Positions 49,116 to 59,129 of a stretch of DNA of 64,000 nucleotides are shown one piece after another. Under the pieces are notes generated by a model that was given only the letters and a program-made list of their open reading frames with translations, ran no database searches and was not told the DNA's origin. Location of the stretch: assembly GCA_001630475.1 (NCBI GenBank), contig KV419395.1:372001-436000 (forward strand), read 5' to 3'. The position numbers were made by a program, and so were the translations under genes. The stretch comes from Sistotremastrum niveocremeum HHB9708. Its lineage: Eukaryota; Basidiomycota; Agaricomycetes; Sistotremastrales; Sistotremastraceae. The first letter of the stretch is position 1, and each line of letters opens with the position of its first letter.

Positions 49116-50684
49116 ATGCAGGGCAATGGAACACTGCCCGCCGTCGACGATGAGGTCGACACTCCGCCGCTGTCGTCTGCGTCCTCGGCATCGACGTCCT
49201 CGACGTCCTCGACAACCTCGATCGCTGACGACCGCGCGCAATTCCCGGGGCCTGAGAATTCGCAGGAGGGTCATTTTGATGGCAATCTCAGCGGCAAGCC
49301 TCGTTCCGGCCAGTCTGACGCGCACCGTTCGCAATCTGCCCAGCTCAACATGTCTTTTCCGGACCAGGACTTGTCTCCCTTCTCCGACGACGATCCTGCT
49401 TCCCCACCTTCGCCGCTCCCTTCACAACCACACCCGCCTCGTCCCCTGCACCCTGCCCGTGAGCTCTCCTTCTCAAAACGACACGCGTCTTTCGACACCC
49501 CCAGGGAGGTCCCTCTGCCATACCCTTATCCAGGACAGTATCCATTTCCAACCATTCCCCCAGCCGCTTCAGCCTCGTCTTCATCGTCCGCCCATCATCA
49601 GCAGCAGCCTGCCCCACCCGAGCTATCTAACCCAGCGGAGCACTCCAATCAGTTGGAACACTCGAATCCACCTCTACACAGAGGCTATTCAGACGAGTCT
49701 GCTCTCACTGTGAATGAAGAACCCGTTATCGAAAAGCCCCCGAGTTTTCCAACCCTACAAGCACCAGTCCCATTACGTCCAAATCTTAATACACAGACGT
49801 CTTCCACAACCTCCCTCCCCCTCCCCTCGCAGACACCGCTCAAGTCCATCTCTTCCATGCCTCCATACCCGCAGTCCCACTTGCCACGCAATGGTTTCGG
49901 CCCCACTTCGAACAGGCGTGATTTTGACTGGGATTCGGTAAGAATTCCTCCACCAGAACCATCTCCTCCGCCATCTATTAGGCCATTGTCACCGCCAAAA
50001 TCTCGTTCACCTAGGCCGCAGCCATCTAAATCTATATCACATCCTCCCCCAGCGCGCCCAAGACATCCAGCTTCGAATCAATTGGAGGCGACGCTGTCAT
50101 CTAGAACTATGGAAGGACGTCTATCTGGGTCGAGTGGATCGAGCGGATCCTCTATCCCTCCTCCTTCACCGCCCACTGTACATACCCCCTCACCTCCGCC
50201 GGTTTCTTCTTCGCAGGAGAAGCCAAAAGCAACTCATAATTCATTTCTCTCTCATGATTCATCACCACAAGACACATACATCGTTGTCGAGACCGCTGAA
50301 AAGGAGTATGTTCTTGTCGTTCGACTTCCTGGCTACAACCGCGATTCAATGTACGTCCCATTTCATTTCCGATGCAGCGTGGATCAACTGCTTAATTTTG
50401 TTTTGCTTCTTTTTTTTGTCCTTGTCCCCTTTTTATCCAGAACCCTGTCCACGAGGCGGCGGAGAATTCTACACCTGGTTGCCGATAGTTGGGAAGTCGG
50501 AGGCGGTCATTTCGAGCGAAGAATATCGTTTGGGTATGACGCTGACCTGACTCAAGTCCGTGCAGAGTTTGACGGTGTCTTCTTGCGGATATCCGTCCCG
50601 AGGAAGTCGCAGTTTGTATCCTGGCATGGTCCCACCCCCACCCACGGAGCCACTTCGGCTACGCCGACGCAGAAAATTGCGTAA
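49116..50684 (+). CDS. HSP20/alpha-crystallin domain protein with long disordered N-terminus
   Basis: About 490 residues, two exons with one intron at about 50350-50440. The first 380 residues are low-complexity Pro/Ser-rich sequence (SSASSASTSSTSSTTS, PPSPLPSQPHPPRPLHPAR, EPSPPPSIRPLSPPKSRSPR). The C-terminal 110 residues form an HSP20-like beta sandwich: DTYIVVETAEKEYVLVVRLP, GYNRDSI, ILHLVADSWEVGGGHFERRI, SFGYDADLTQVRAEFDGVFL, RISVPRK. The last part resembles the G-x-L-x-I-x-V-P signature of small heat-shock proteins. Most HSP20 proteins are 150-220 residues, so this is an unusually large member and may be a dedicated scaffold or transcription-linked protein rather than a general chaperone. 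Confidence 0.75.
   Translation: MQGNGTLPAVDDEVDTPPLSSASSASTSSTSSTTSIADDRAQFPGPENSQEGHFDGNLSGKPRSGQSDAHRSQSAQLNMSFPDQDLSPFSDDDPASPPSPLPSQPHPPRPLHPARELSFSKRHASFDTPREVPLPYPYPGQYPFPTIPPAASASSSSSAHHQQQPAPPELSNPAEHSNQLEHSNPPLHRGYSDESALTVNEEPVIEKPPSFPTLQAPVPLRPNLNTQTSSTTSLPLPSQTPLKSISSMPPYPQSHLPRNGFGPTSNRRDFDWDSVRIPPPEPSPPPSIRPLSPPKSRSPRPQPSKSISHPPPARPRHPASNQLEATLSSRTMEGRLSGSSGSSGSSIPPPSPPTVHTPSPPPVSSSQEKPKATHNSFLSHDSSPQDTYIVVETAEKEYVLVVRLPGYNRDSMYVPFHFRCSVDQLLNFVLLLFFVLVPFLSRTLSTRRRRILHLVADSWEVGGGHFERRISFGYDADLTQVRAEFDGVFLRISVPRKSQFVSWHGPTPTHGATSATPTQKIA
49191..49221 (+). repeat. Short 9-bp coding repeat (TCGACGTCC)
   Basis: Near-perfect tandem copies within the Ser/Thr-rich start of the HSP20-domain gene, encoding a run of Ser-Thr units. 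In frame, so length change would alter the disordered N-terminus without breaking the protein. Confidence 0.6.
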
Positions 50685-51470
50685 AGCGATGACGATATCC
50701 TAATATTATTGGACCCACAAATTTCGGCAGTTTTTTTGCGTCAATACTTTTACATATATCTCTGACCACCTGTAGGACTTGGAGCACTCACCATGGTTCA
50801 CCCTCCCCTTGCAATTCTCCCTTATTTGACACCCGTTAATCCTGGATGCCACTTGCTTTCAATTCTCTTGCATTGCACTGTGTTTTTTTTACTTATAGCT
50901 ACATCATCGACTGTGTCCATACATTTACCAGTAACACGGGGCAAGATATCCGTTTCTCTCTCAACTGTTGCCAACTCATCACCCCTGTATCAACATCTCG
51001 CTCATTGGTGCTGAAACTGAGCCCGTGTTCCGCACGATTCCATATACCTCTGCTTATAATCTAATCTGTCTCGTGCTAGTATATATATCCTTTTCAAACC
51101 ATCTCATCAACCGATCGTTGTGATTGGTATGATTAACGTTTCCAACGTGAAACAAACAGCTAAATGAACGCTGTCCCGATAGCGCCGATTGATCACAAAG
51201 GCGCCCGATGCCGAGGGAAAATAATGACGTAGTGAGTGGCAAACGCTCCTCGACCAGGTGTGCTGACGAGCAATCGGGCATGAGCGCACAACTGTAACTC
51301 GGTGACTTGCCATTTCAGCACCGCTCGTCGTAACCTTCAGAGAAGACTGGAAAACCTTGTAGCAAGTCCGGGAGCCTGTGAGTACGATATTCTGTTTACG
51401 GGTAGATGCAGAGTGATTTAAGTCTGCATCTCGAACTAGAAGAGCATCCTGATTAACGAATCATGTGGTA
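50685..51470. other. Convergent intergenic region after the HSP20-domain gene
   Basis: About 790 bases between two 3' ends. It is T-rich on the plus strand at first, as expected of a terminator and polyadenylation region. A few frames of 60-75 codons overlap without features. A very small final exon of the upstream minus-strand gene could lie at 51340-51470 but is not supported. Confidence 0.4.
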
Positions 51471-54400
51471 TCAACTCGTTACTCTCACCTCATCTTCGTC
51501 TGGTGCTAACTTGCTAGCCTCCGCCTCGTCGTCATTATCGCTGTCCCCCACGCTCCTCGTTTCGTCGTCTCCATCATTATACGCTGACCAGATCATATCC
51601 TCTTCCGGGCCTTCGAATACAACTTCCATAAGGGCGTGAGCCAGTTCTGCCAAGCGCCGCGCCACATTTCCCCATCAGTCTATATAAGATATCGAGGACA
51701 TGCCTACCAGAAGTACTTTCCACTATTCGACGTGCATCGGCTGCCATCCACTCTGGTGCGGCCGCATAGCTAAGCCGCCCGATTCCGACGACGAACGAAT
51801 GTACAACCCCTTGGAAGCCCGGCCCGGCTCGAAAAATGCGGTTGCTCAACGTCGCAACGTCCCGATCCGAGTCAGAGTCAGGAGACGAAAGAGTTAGGTG
51901 GTGGGCCAAGAGTGCTGCATAGTGCATCGTTCTCACGACTCTAACGAGAGCGTAGTTTACTTTTAGGCTATGTAGCATGAACACTGAGCGTTCGCTCACC
52001 TGAGCATATAATCAGAGGAGGCAAGTACATCCTCGTCTTCCTCCCAAATGAGGTCTGACAGCGAGCACATTAGTGTTACGAGTGAAGGGATCAAACTTGG
52101 AAACTCTTGAAGGAGGATTTTCGCGTCAGGGTGTGCGACCGACAAGACAGAGAAAAAGGCGATGACTGATTGAAGAATTTCTAACTACAAGAACTTCATC
52201 AGGCCTACATCGTGCTCAATTTTGACACTTGACACATACCTTCTGACTCTCCATTGAGGGAATAGAATCCACCAGAATTGTACACAGACGCTCAATATAG
52301 GGGGCCCGCTTGTTCTTCGTGGTGCCGTCTGGTTCAGGGAGAGGAGGAGCCAGAAGCGGCCGGAACATTGTCTCGTCTGAACAATCCAGCATCCAGGTTG
52401 AGGGCATGATAATTGATCTGGACAACAAGCCTTACGTGTAGCCAAGAGCACTAGAAGTCTTATAGCTCGGATGGTAAACCATTCCGGATATGCGGCATTC
52501 AATAAACTCTCCAAGACATCGGACTTTCGAACCAGGTAGCCAATCCTAGCACAAGTTAGAGTAACTCTCATCCAACGCACGATGACTCACTCGATTAGGA
52601 TGCCCTCCGAAGTGTTCCAACATAAACACTCTAGAAGAAATAAGGTCTCATTGGCAAGAGGACACTTCTCCTTCTTATTTTCGCCAATCTCGAACAACCC
52701 AGTTAGGTGACTCAGTATTACACGAATAATGGTTGTGATGAGTGGGGTCGCTGCATCCCCGTTTGCATACATTAGATTTTCCTTCGCGAGTGGAACATAT
52801 AAAATCAAAGTTGATAACAACGAAAACAACTGTGTGAGGAGGGTTTGCTAGGGGAAAGGCACGTCAGACGACACGGATTGAGTAGTATACCTCGCCTACG
52901 TCGGAAAGGTGGACCAGGACGGCAGCCATGCCAACAAGCGACCTGCAAATCTCTTCGAATGATTCGTCAAGTGATTCGGACGAATTTCTCGCTCCTGCAG
53001 CCTTCAAAAAGCAACTGCAAGAGCGAGTGTACAAATCTCTGAGATCAGAATTCATTTCGGAGGGGAATGTGGCGGAGATCAGTGATTGAATGGTTAGAGA
53101 ATCAACAGAATCTAGGGAATGAGAGAACAGGACATTGATTGCCTGCGAGATAAAAACATCAGCAGGTGCAAACCCTCCTGGCTATGGCGTTTACCTCGGC
53201 CCACCAATCATTCCGGCTGTCGGCATCGTCAGTACTTCTTTCGTCGTCGTCGTCTTCATCAGCCTGTGTACGAATCCTTGAAATGTCGGGGGAAAGATTT
53301 GCCCCCTGTGTAACGGGAGAACTTGATGCCATCTCGACTGGAAGGGGATCTGTTGCACCCATGAGCGTTGAGTAAAAATTTTTTGAGAAGCTCCGAACCT
53401 GCATCAGACGACCTGTGATCTTGTACAAGACTTGTTTCAGGTATTTGAGAGAGATCCTTTTTCTTGGAGGGAGAGAGGAAGCGCGGGGGCTCGAATGCGT
53501 TCTTGAAGTGAGGAAAAGACGCATTTGATATTGATTCTTTAGGGCTTTTAAAGTCTTTCGTTCGACTGGGCCCCTTAGGAGTGGTGGTCCTGCGATTGGG
53601 CATCGCAGAGGAGGGACTGGAGGTCTTCGCATGCGGCAAATTCAGCGAACTGGGAGGGGCAAGTGAAGCTCGTGGTTGATCGAAATATCGGTTCTTTGGA
53701 CGACTTGATCCTTGTTGGAGACTGAGAGATTCTAAATCGTGTTGCTAATCGCACATTAGTCTATGTTTGGAATGACGGGGATCGAACATTACCTTGAACG
53801 CCAGCCGTGTCTTCATGCGGTCCATCTCTGCTGCTAGCTCCTGCTGCATTTGTTCCCTCGCATGTTCTGCAGCGATCTTTTGGTCTTTGAGTTTCTGTAC
53901 CTCCGCAGTATGTTCGGCTGCTCTCTAGTGTCTCGGGTCAATATAGATTGAGGGCCGGAGCTTCGAATCGACGAACTTGGTCCATCAGACGTCTCAAGTT
54001 AGACACTTCACCATCCTTTACAAATCTAGCTTCTTCAGCTTCTTTCAATGCTTTACGCGCCATATCGTTGCTCGTTTGCATCTATAATACCTGGTAAGAG
54101 GACAACGAGAGATAGTGATTCTGTGATTGATATACCTGCTCGAACCGTTTCTTCATGTTCTCCAACTCCAATTCAATCGCCGTTGCACGGTCATGTTTGA
54201 TTGCGGAAACTGCTGGCTCTGCGGTTCGATCCCGTCCTAGGTGAAAATCGTGCGCCCGGGTTGTAACATCCGACCCAGCCTTCCGTGAGGAAGAAACAGT
54301 GGAAGAACTTGATGAGGTGTTCCGGCTAGGCCCTGCGCCGGAAGGGACTATGGTGCTTGTGGAAGAAGAGTCGCGCGGTAAGACCGGTCCAGCAGAACCT

Positions 54401-54862
54401 CCTGAGGAAGCCTTCAGACGTTGTTGAGCTAGATCAACAGGACGATTAGCTGTGTGAGAAGTTGCGACGAAGGCATTTGATTGGGAGTGCAAGGGAGTCA
54501 GGAGAGGATTTGGTACTTTCTGCGACACTTCACGTGTTCAAGATGGAAGCTGACGTGCAAGAGAAGAAATCGTTACCGGGTCCTGTCACATAACTCCCAG
54601 TTCTCTCGTCAAAGGTAACATCGAGATTCGGAGGGTCATTTAGATCTGCAGCAGCTCCAGTGCTCAGCCATCCCGAGGTAGTTTTCTGACGCTTGGGCCG
54701 GGGAGCTTCCAAGGCCGGGATTGTATGTTTCGATGCGAGAACAGCATGTGTCGCAGGGGTTGGAAGGAGAGGGGCAAGCTGAGCTTCAGTCTTCTGTATG
54801 CTGCTCAAAGCTTCCTCGTCTAGGTCAAAGTCATCGCCGAAATAATCGTCTGAATTATCCAT
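51471..54862 (-). CDS. Probable ATRIP/Rad26/Ddc2-like checkpoint protein
   Basis: Chained from about twelve exons, giving about 890 residues. It starts MDNSDDYFGDDFDLDEEALS, an acidic N-terminus like that of ATRIP/Rad26 proteins, which bind RPA-coated DNA. A Ser-rich linker and a coiled coil follow (ATAIELELENMKKRFEQ; EEARFVKDGEVSNLRRLMDQ; EQMQQELAAEMDRMKTRL). After a Lys/Ser/Pro-rich middle comes a helical C-terminal half (YPEWFTIRAIRLLVLLAT; LPEPDGTTKNKRAPYIERLC; GPGFQGVVHSFVVGIGRLSY) and an acidic end. This order fits the ATR partner, but no single diagnostic motif is visible. It might also be two genes, split near 53130. The reading frame around 53260-53630 is uncertain, since two frames are open. 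An ACGCGT element sits 21-26 bp upstream. Confidence 0.5.
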
Positions 54863-54882
54863 TTAAGCAGGAGGAGATCATG

Positions 54883-54888
54883 ACGCGT
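54883..54888. promoter_or_regulatory. ACGCGT (MluI cell-cycle box) in a bidirectional promoter
   Basis: A perfect six-base MCB palindrome in the 157-bp gap between the minus-strand ATRIP-like gene (21-26 bp upstream of its ATG) and the plus-strand P450. In fungi, MBF binds ACGCGT to drive G1/S genes, including DNA replication and checkpoint genes. Further TGAC/GTCA-type repeats occur in the same gap (near 54918-54946). Function is inference. Confidence 0.4.
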
Positions 54889-55019
54889 CCACAAGTGTCA
54901 ACAATGCACAACAACGGCAGTCGTCACAACGTGACCCTTGTGACGAACAATAATGGCCCAGGAGTGAGCAGCTATTGTCCAGATTCGTGTTGGAGACACC
55001 GTCCACCCGCCCGACTTTC

Positions 55020-57251
55020 ATGATGGTACCCTCACTCTCGTCTCTTCTGCTCGGGCTAATAATCTTGTTTCTGGGAGTTGCATCCTTTTTGCTCTATTTT
55101 CTGTTCGTTGCGCCTCTCTACAACCCCCTGCGAGACGTGCCTGGACCACCTTCGCCCAAGCTCTTCGGCACTCATCTAGGCTATGTTCTTGAGTATGTAT
55201 CGTATAATATCATCATGAAGTCTCGCCTCATGGCTGGTGCAGTGCAGAACTTTCGGCGAAGAATCATGACATGCTTGTGTCACGTTATGGCAAGAACATC
55301 CGCATAAGAGGCCTTGGCCCTGTGAGTTCAACCTAGTCGCTCGTTTACTCATTAACATGTGAACTTGGTGTGTAGTGGGACGACCGTCTACTCACTCTGG
55401 ACCCCCTCGCGATCGCCCATGTCATGAATTATCCCACAATCTACCAAAAACCGTGGCAGTCACGCAGGCTTATTACTCGCTTGATCGGCTGTGGTGCGTC
55501 ACATTTATGTGGCAACGATTTTGTAAACTGAAACGAAAGGAAGGAATGCTTGCCGCTGAAGGTAACCATTAATCCCTGACACATTCTTTATGTACTGACC
55601 TCTGACCAAAGGAGTCGTACATAAACGGCAGGTACGTTCTGAAGGCTCTGCAATTACACTTCCGCTCAATAAGCTCGTAGCGAAAGGTCTCCAATCCTGC
55701 CTTCTCCCCTCAGAATCTTCGCGGTTTCATTCCACTGTTCTTTTCTAAAGCGGAAGAGGTATTGTCCCACCTCCCTGTCATGTCCCCTCTATTTACATTG
55801 ATTCAAAGCTGCGCGATAAATGGCTGTCCTTGATGTCAAATCCTTCAGACGGAGTGAAGGTCGATATATGCCATTGGATCAGTCGCGCTACCTTTGACGT
55901 CAATGGCATTGCTGGATTCGACTATCAATTCCATGCAATACAAGATGAATCGAACGAAGTATATTTGGCATACAAGGACATGTTCGAGATCGCCATTTCT
56001 CAAGGACAAAATTTAAAGTCTATCATCGGCATATATCTTCCGATCATCTGGAAACTATTTGTGAGCAGCCTCGCTGTCTTATGATGATCCTTATTCACTG
56101 GTGAATAATAGCCAGACGAAAGTACTCGCATTGTCGACAAAAGCTGGAAGACCATCTTGAAAGTCGGACGACACCTAGTCCAAACCAAGAAAGCTACAAT
56201 AGCAGACAAAAATAATACTGACCGAGATTTACTGACTCTCCTCTGTGAGCACAACCTCATATGTCAAAGTGAATGCTAATGCGAGGTATGTGTAGTGAAA
56301 TCCAATATCTCCACCGAAATACCGGCAGAGCAACGAATTTCAGATGACGATATACTGTTTCAGATTTCAACATTTTTATTTGCCGGTTCTGATACTACAA
56401 GTTTGGCATTGACTTGGATTCTACTGCTTCTTTCGCGTCCGGGTCATCAGCACCTGCAGAACCGATTGCGGTCCGAATTGAATACATTGGATTCATCACT
56501 TCCACCGGATGAACTCTTTCCTCTTATCGACGCTCTACCCTTCCTGGACAACGTTATCAAGGAAGGCCTGCGCGTCATCCCTCCCGTCCATAGTTCATTA
56601 CGGGTAGCTACAAAGGACGACATCATCCCAAGTAGCACGCCAATCCGCAAGCCTGATGGTTCTAAAGTGAACGTCATTCGAGTCGCGAAGGGGACTATGG
56701 TGCATGTGCCTGTTGAAGGTTTTGCGCTGGACAAGAGTGTATGGGGTGAAGATGCATGGGATTTCAAGTAAATATCCATATTCCATATATGCGGAGTCGT
56801 TGAGCACTAATCCTTCACGCCAGACCAGACAGATGGGATGATTTACCCGAGGCTGTCAAAACTCTCCCCGGGCTATACTCGAATCTTCTTGCCTTTTCTG
56901 CGGGCCCACGAGTTTGTCTACATCTCTATTTTACGAATACTGTCTCATGTGCCATTCAGTCTTGCATCGGGATGCGCTTTTCTATCATGGAGTGAGTTCG
57001 TTCCCGTCTCAGATTCTCTGGGTACTCAGCTTTCTTGTAGGATGAAAATCATGTTGTTTGTCCTCATGCGTGGGTTTGACTTTGTCGACCCGGAAAAGGT
57101 CTTCAAAGCCAACGTGTATGTCACCCAGTCTCTTGATTATCCGTCGATTTACGACCCAATTTGTAGCGTGCTCACTCGACCGTATGTTGTTGGGCGTTTC
57201 AAAGAGGGGAGTCAATGCCCTGTCGTCGTCAAGCCACATTCTGCTTTGTAG
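55020..57251 (+). CDS. Cytochrome P450 monooxygenase
   Basis: ER-anchored heme monooxygenase, about 570 residues in about ten exons. N-terminal anchor SLLLGLIILFLGVASFLLYF, then the hinge PLRDVPGPPSPKLFGTHLG. I-helix: FLFAGSDTTSLALTWIL. K-helix ExxR: NVIKEGLRVIPP. The PERF-like region is split by an intron: AWDFKPDRWDDLPEA. The heme-binding loop FSAGPRSCIGMRFSIME is recovered only by removing two introns at its ends; the Cys is the heme ligand. The end is QCPVVVKPHSAL. An apparent earlier start is TTG; MMVPSLSS at 55020 is used, with a second ATG three bases on. The substrate is not predictable. It shares a 157-bp divergent promoter with the ATRIP-like gene. Confidence 0.92.
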
Positions 57252-57571
57252 TTTTGTCACATCACTGTGTTGCTTTGTCATTATTTATTGCCTTTGTATC
57301 TATATGAGCTATGAGCATGTATACTAGACTTTATTCCATTTTTTTCTTGGGTTTACACACTGGACGTTGGTTAGGAATTTCGTTCCGCCGCCTGCTCTAA
57401 CAACACGGTTTGTCACGTTTAACGTGACGGCAAGCGTTACCTTACGCGAAACGCCCACGGTAAGTGCCGGACCGAGTGTAGTCGAACCTCCAGGAATCCA
57501 ACTTCAGGTCGTCGCGTGCGAAGCCTCTTCCAAACACATCGCCTTGTACATCGGTTCGATCGTCTGCACTT
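57252..57571. other. Region between P450 and the membrane protein gene
   Basis: About 320 bases. It contains a plus-strand frame open across 57367-57627 (TFNVTASVTLRETPTV), which lacks an ATG. It could be a missed first exon with an outer domain of the next gene, but no signal peptide or clean splice was found. Confidence 0.35.
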
Positions 57572-59041
57572 ATGGCGCCCACTACTGTCCATTCTACACG
57601 GTTATTGATCATCAGTCACTTCAATGAAAAGCTCGATGACAGTGGGACAACTACACTCGACCAGCCTACAATGTCCGCCGCACCGATGATGACGATCACT
57701 ACTTGCACGCCCCCGACCATGATACCAGATAATTCGAATCTATCCAACTACAACTCGGGGAATCAGGCGCTAGTCCATGAATCGTCGACCAGCAATATGT
57801 CAGAGCCACTCATATTTTTGCTCGGTGTTGCGGTTGGGGGTGTCACTGTCGTCCTAGGCGGTCTCATAGGCATGTGGGTTGTCAGATGCTGGAACAGGAG
57901 ACTACCCAGAGGACCGAGCTTTCGAGTTTTTCGGGTGTTGAGGACGACTCCTTCCCCTCCAGGTCCAACAGGTCAAAACCAGAGTTCGGTTTCGATACCG
58001 CCTTCCTCTTCCTCTTTTGCCAATAGGCCTCTAGATTCGAGTAACACTAGGACAGCTCTCATGACTGCGACAACCTCCACACCTTCGCCGTTGAACCCAA
58101 AGGTCACCAGTCCTCTGATACCGCAAGATGCTCAGACAAATACCTCAGTGGTCGTGCCTGTCAAGCGCAAAGACGACTCACGGTTGATGAAACGATTGAA
58201 AAGGCCGAACTCCGAGCCCTCATTTCCACAATGCCATCGTCCTCCTATCGTCTGTTGTCCGCGAGAGCTATCGCAGAAATCAGTCGCTCCAGCGCCCTTA
58301 CCACAGACGATGTCCCTGGCAAGAAGTATCTCGTCCGCCTTTACCAGCGAGGAAAGCGGAACAGAACTATCTAGATCTCTCCCAGACATCCCTCTGGATA
58401 CGTCTCCTGACATTTCGACGCCCAGTCTCATCGATGAAGCCGACTGCTCCTTGGAAGACGATGGGGATTCCCAGTCTCTTTCCAGCGTCGCGCCAAGCTT
58501 ACAATCCGTCGAAGGATCCCTGCTTCAACACGAAAGTGCCTCCGGAATCGCGTTATCCACGACCAATAGCTCGAGATTTTTCACCGAATTTAAGCACATC
58601 GTAACGGTCGAGGAGTCGAATAGTAACGATTCGGCCGAAGAGAGAAACAGGATCAGTCTCTCATTTCCGTCACCCCCGGCTTTCATCCCTGTTCGTGCCA
58701 AGGAGCGCAATTCGATAGCAGATGGCCGGCTCGATCTCCGCCGCACCAGCTTGATGGTGCCGGGTACCATGCCCTCCGCACTTTCCATCCAGCTACCCAA
58801 CCAAATCCATCCTCTTTTAGTAGACGAATCACTCCCCCCGAGCATTATCATTTCTTTGCCGACGGATTCGAGCTTACCGTATTGGAAGACGGAATCTGAC
58901 TGGGATCTCAATGAGGCTTACGATCACAAGAAGTCAAAACCAAGATCTCCGGAACTCGATGCTGCATTCCCTTCGAAATTACCCATCCTCGCTCGGTCAC
59001 GCAGTCCGCCAGCCCATCCCTCATTTGTATCGGCACAGTAA
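57572..59041 (+). CDS. Single-pass membrane protein with long Ser/Pro-rich cytoplasmic tail
   Basis: Frame of 489 codons, unrecognised. A Thr/Asn-rich outer stretch of about 70 residues (TTTLDQPTMSAAPMMTITTC; NLSNYNSGNQ) precedes one strong membrane segment, LIFLLGVAVGGVTVVLGGLI, with a glycine-rich character, then a basic stop-transfer (RCWNRRLPRG). About 380 cytoplasmic residues follow, rich in Ser/Pro, with acidic and phosphorylatable patches (ISTPSLIDEADCSLEDDGDS; EESNSNDSAEERNRISLS). The layout resembles fungal cell-wall sensors (Mid2/Wsc type), but there is no signal peptide or WSC domain. The true start may lie in an upstream exon. Single-exon over its known length. Confidence 0.65.
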   Translation: MAPTTVHSTRLLIISHFNEKLDDSGTTTLDQPTMSAAPMMTITTCTPPTMIPDNSNLSNYNSGNQALVHESSTSNMSEPLIFLLGVAVGGVTVVLGGLIGMWVVRCWNRRLPRGPSFRVFRVLRTTPSPPGPTGQNQSSVSIPPSSSSFANRPLDSSNTRTALMTATTSTPSPLNPKVTSPLIPQDAQTNTSVVVPVKRKDDSRLMKRLKRPNSEPSFPQCHRPPIVCCPRELSQKSVAPAPLPQTMSLARSISSAFTSEESGTELSRSLPDIPLDTSPDISTPSLIDEADCSLEDDGDSQSLSSVAPSLQSVEGSLLQHESASGIALSTTNSSRFFTEFKHIVTVEESNSNDSAEERNRISLSFPSPPAFIPVRAKERNSIADGRLDLRRTSLMVPGTMPSALSIQLPNQIHPLLVDESLPPSIIISLPTDSSLPYWKTESDWDLNEAYDHKKSKPRSPELDAAFPSKLPILARSRSPPAHPSFVSAQ

Positions 59042-59129
59042 ATTGTACAACAACACATTATTTGGCATCCATCAGCAAAACATGTAAACGCTACCCAATC
59101 TATCCCCTGTACCATAGTCACATCTATAT

